Source: Epiperipatus broadwayi (lineage: Eukaryota > Onychophora > Udeonychophora > Euonychophora > Peripatidae). From it: a stretch of DNA of 64,000 bases. Below the pieces are notes generated by a model. The model saw only the letters and a list, made by a program, of their open reading frames with translations, did not search any database and had not been told where the DNA came from. This document shows, piece after piece, positions 60,496-64,000 of the stretch (positions are counted from its first letter, which is position 1; every line of letters starts with the position of its first letter). Both the position numbers and the translations under genes were made by a program. Location of the stretch: contig JAQFVV010006476.1 of the NCBI GenBank assembly GCA_028023455.1, positions 560,001 through 624,000 on the forward strand, read 5' to 3'.

Positions 60496-60586
60496 CCATA
60501 CATACTGAAGCCCACATATATACAATGTATATATATGACTGCTTCATAATATATACATTGTATATATGTGGGCTTCAATACATATA
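60496..60586. repeat. Palindrome
   Basis: TACTGAAGCCCACATATATA and its reversed partner ATGTGGGCTTCAATA close a stem of about 35 bp around TATGACTGCTTCATAA. Confidence 0.8.
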
Positions 60587-60619
60587 TACAAGTATATATG
60601 TATAAAAGGAAAGATTTTA

Positions 60620-61519
<900 letters not shown>

Positions 61520-62061
61520 TGTTGGAGTTTAACAAATCATCATCAACCATTATCAATCCACTGCAGGATGAAAGCCTCTCCAAGTTTAATCCATCTTCTC
61601 CGATCTTTAGCTTCGCTTTTCCACATCACCCCTGCACACTTTCTTATTTTATCCATCTATCTCACATGTGGTCTCTTTCTGGGTCTTTTACAATCTCTTG
61701 GAATCCAGTTTAAGATTTCAATTGTCCATCTATTATCATCTCTTCTAGAAAAATGTCCTGCCCGATTCCACTTCAATCTTTTAATTTTTTCAATGAGGTC
61801 AGCAACACCTGTTTGTTCTCTTACCCATACATTGTGTTTTTGATCTCTTTTTGTTACTCCCAACATACATCTCTCCATACTTCCATGAGTGGTTTGGAGT
61901 CTCTGTATTGCTCTTCTATTAAGTGTCCAAGTCTCAGATCCATAAGTAAGAACTGGTAAAACACATTTGTTAAAAACCTTCCTTTTCAAACACATAGGCA
62001 TATTTCCTTTTAGTATCAAGTTATTTCTACCAAATATGGCTTTATATATATTGAAGAGCAT
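61520..62061 (-). mobile_element. LINE 3' end, copy C (best preserved of its family)
   Basis: An open frame (61657-62061) reads LILKGNMPMCLKRKVFNKCV, LPVLTYGSETWTLNRRAIQR, GVTKRDQKHNVWVREQTGVA and FSRRDDNRWTIEILNWIPRD, the C-terminal region of the RTE-like endonuclease-RT family also seen in copies A and B. Past the frame end, RRRWIKLGEAFILQW follows in another frame, then a TGATGATGA tail typical of these elements. Only the 3' part is present (5' truncation). Confidence 0.85.
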
Positions 62062-62579
62062 AAGAATTCACAGATAAATGTCGATCATTTCTACTTTATT
62101 TTCATATATACTTAATGCTATGCAAAATAAATAATTTTATAACTAGAAAGAAATACTATTTGAATATTTAAATACATACGTATTGTAACCAGTTGGCTTA
62201 CATAGCATACACTAATATAGTGTATGTGCATATATATATATATGTAAAATAAAGGAAAAGTAGAAATAAACATAGAATAAATTTTTGTAGATATTTTTCT
62301 ATATTTTCTAAAATAAAATAATAACAAGTAAAGGGTTAAATAACTCTGGGTTTAAAGTAAAATTTCATTATGAAATTAATGTTTTTAAAAAGGTCTTAAT
62401 AAATATAAATATTGTATTGTTATTATTATTATTCTGATTGTGAAATGTAAAAACACAATACTTGTTTTTGAAATTTTTTTAATTAATTAAAACATGTATG
62501 TTTTCAAAGGGATTAGAGAGCTAAAAATAAAAGCTCTGTTTTTAATCAAGATCTTATCACCTTAGATGATTTTATAAAA
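62062..62579. other. Intron, nothing recognised
   Basis: AT-rich; no supported element. Confidence 0.4.
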
Positions 62580-63000
62580 AGAGCTGATAAAAAATATCAG
62601 CCAGTCTGATTAATAGTTTTTTTTGGAAGAAGGGCCAGCTGAAGAGTTGGTGGCAATATTTTGTTGCAACTTGATGAAGGGCAGCAGTTGGTTTTAGCTG
62701 ACCATATAGTTGGCAGAACATTAGATTGGGGAGCTGCCAATATTTCCTTCGCAGGAGTTTGAAATTCACATGGAGAAAATGACCCACTTCTTTGTGCTGA
62801 AATTCATAGCCTTAAACGTGCAGAGGATGATTGATTGCCTGAAATCCATCAAACCAAGACAGCTGCTTGCCTGGAAAAATCCTAGACAGAAAGAGACCAA
62901 CTACAGACCAAGATTTTACATGGATTATGTACCTTTACCTGATAGTGACAACAAACATGGATTATATTTTTCTAATGGACCAAAAGAACCAGCTTGCTAA
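62580..63000 (+). pseudogene. Unrecognised coding-like stretch
   Basis: The block is much less AT-rich than its surroundings, and 62770-63000 is open for 76 codons (MEKMTHFFVLKFIALNVQRM, then IDCLKSIKPRQLLAWKNPRQ). The upstream part is broken by stops. I do not recognise the family. It lies antisense to PARG. Candidates are a processed pseudogene or the remains of an unknown retroelement; a real exon is possible but there is no clear acceptor. Confidence 0.3.
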
Positions 63001-63880
63001 ACAAATAATTATATAGATGCTGACTATCTAAAGGCAGAGAAGAACAGATAAAAATATATACAGCTGTGGTAAGTAAAGTTATATATGATAACAAACTTTT
63101 AAATAATTTCTTTAGTAAAATTACATTTTGAAAGTGATGCATGAATTTGTACTTTTTATGTTTATGATGGGTGTATAGTTGAGCAGGGCTGTGTGGATGC
63201 AATGTGTTTATGGTGCTCCGAAGTATATGCTCGGCACTGTCTAGACCTAGATATTGAGCTCCCAGAGTAGTCCAGCAGTGTATATGTAGGCCTCATGAAT
63301 AGGCCTTGGTCTCATGAATAGACCTTTTCTAAAGCCTCTAAGACTCACAAGAGATGAGAAGGGCTGGCTCATGCCTGATATTTTTTTTCTGGATGCTATT
63401 TCTTGTGGATGATCTGTCTAGGCACTTAGAGGGGCAGTGCTTAAAAATGAGGTATTTTCTCGCGACATCATGGGGCATTGTGTACTTAGTCCATGCTTGA
63501 CTATCTACTTATCATGGCATGAAGAGTTGCACTTCACGTATTCACTTTTCCTCTCTCACCTTGTCTATTTCATCAGCATTAACTAATCAAGCAGAAAGAT
63601 ATTTTGAAATTTATATTTTCTTAATTCTATAAAACGATTGTATATTTCGTTTATTAAAAAAAAAAAAAAAGGCGTTTTAAATCAATCAACAATCATCTGT
63701 CAAAAATTTGATCGGATTTATTTTAAGAAAAAAAAAAAGCTATATTCAACAAAAAGAATAATTGCGAAAATAACTTTTATCATTATAACAAGTGTGTAAA
63801 TTTTATGTATATTCAAAATGGAATTATTAATTATAAAAGTAATGTTATTTATTGTTTGACAAAATTAAATTTATAAATAA
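63001..63880. other. Unassigned, partly less AT-rich
   Basis: The stretch 63170-63540 is less AT-rich, with near-repeats (CTCATGAATAGGCCTTGG, CTCATGAATAGACCTTTT). It is probably a decayed repeat; family not recognised. Confidence 0.4.
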
Positions 63881-64000
63881 TCTGTGCGCGCATATAAATC
63901 AATGCTTGTCAAATAGTCTGTGCGCGCATATATATCAATGCTTGTCAAATAATCTGTGCGTACATATATGTCAATGCTTGTCAAATAAGACATATATGCA
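63881..64000 (+). repeat. 36-bp tandem repeat, running off the window
   Basis: Three units start TCTGTGCG at 63881, 63917 and 63953 and end CAATGCTTGTCAAATA, with a fourth beginning at 63989. The TGCGCGCATATA core alternates purine and pyrimidine. Confidence 0.9.

Noticed and set aside
63881-64000. CRISPR-like array
   Set aside because: Units are contiguous 36-bp repeats without spacers in a eukaryotic context.

Overview
The window is nuclear DNA of an animal. It is strongly AT-rich, its protein-coding exons are short and kilobases apart with GT/AG borders, and most of the rest is decayed retroelements and foldback repeats. The exon translations and repeat types suggest a lophotrochozoan, most likely a mollusc and perhaps a cephalopod; that placement is inference from family resemblance, not proof.

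Two conserved nuclear genes end here, tail to tail. On the + strand, four in-frame exons (17-109, 6271-6369, 12075-12134, 17221-17328) encode the C-terminal end of ASH2L, the SPRY-domain subunit of MLL/SET1 histone H3K4 methyltransferase complexes, ending in a stop codon and an AATAAA signal near 17.41 kb. On the - strand, six exons with matching phases (60650-60786, 56298-56445, 41349-41427, 35244-35352, 31530-31632, 27985-28113) encode most of the catalytic domain of poly(ADP-ribose) glycohydrolase (PARG), including the GGG-X7-QEE signature. The 5' part of PARG lies beyond the right edge. Its last exon, expected between about 17.4 and 28 kb, was not found.

The introns and the intergenic gap hold: (i) non-LTR retrotransposon copies of at least two kinds (APE-type copies at 18.9-21.7, 48.4-50.7 and 61.5-62.1 kb; another RT clade at 56.7-58.7 kb, with a similar tail at 0.4-0.96 kb); (ii) Penelope-like element (PLE) fragments with RT or GIY-YIG motifs (6.5-7.2, 24.5-25.6, 28.55-29.66, 32.9-33.8, 36.5-37.6 kb); (iii) several foldback families, one with seven ~0.5 kb palindromic copies; (iv) three elements sharing terminal-inverted-repeat motifs, one a 1,109-bp element with exact 8-bp target duplications; (v) tRNA-derived SINEs.

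The most notable signal is a recurring RNA-like motif resembling minimal hammerhead ribozymes (CTGANGA, a short hairpin, GAAAC, then a tiny or loopless stem III). It occurs about sixteen times in three sequence families, mostly inside inverted or tandem repeat arms. The best copy (47265-47306) has a six-pair stem I. Two PLE insertions show the same layout: 13-15 bp target duplication, a 35-36 bp unique tail, then inverted arms around a GIY-YIG reading frame. One of them fuses a tRNA-like A-box/B-box module to a hammerhead-like hairpin. No bacterial genes, rRNA genes, functional tRNA genes or CRISPR arrays were seen.
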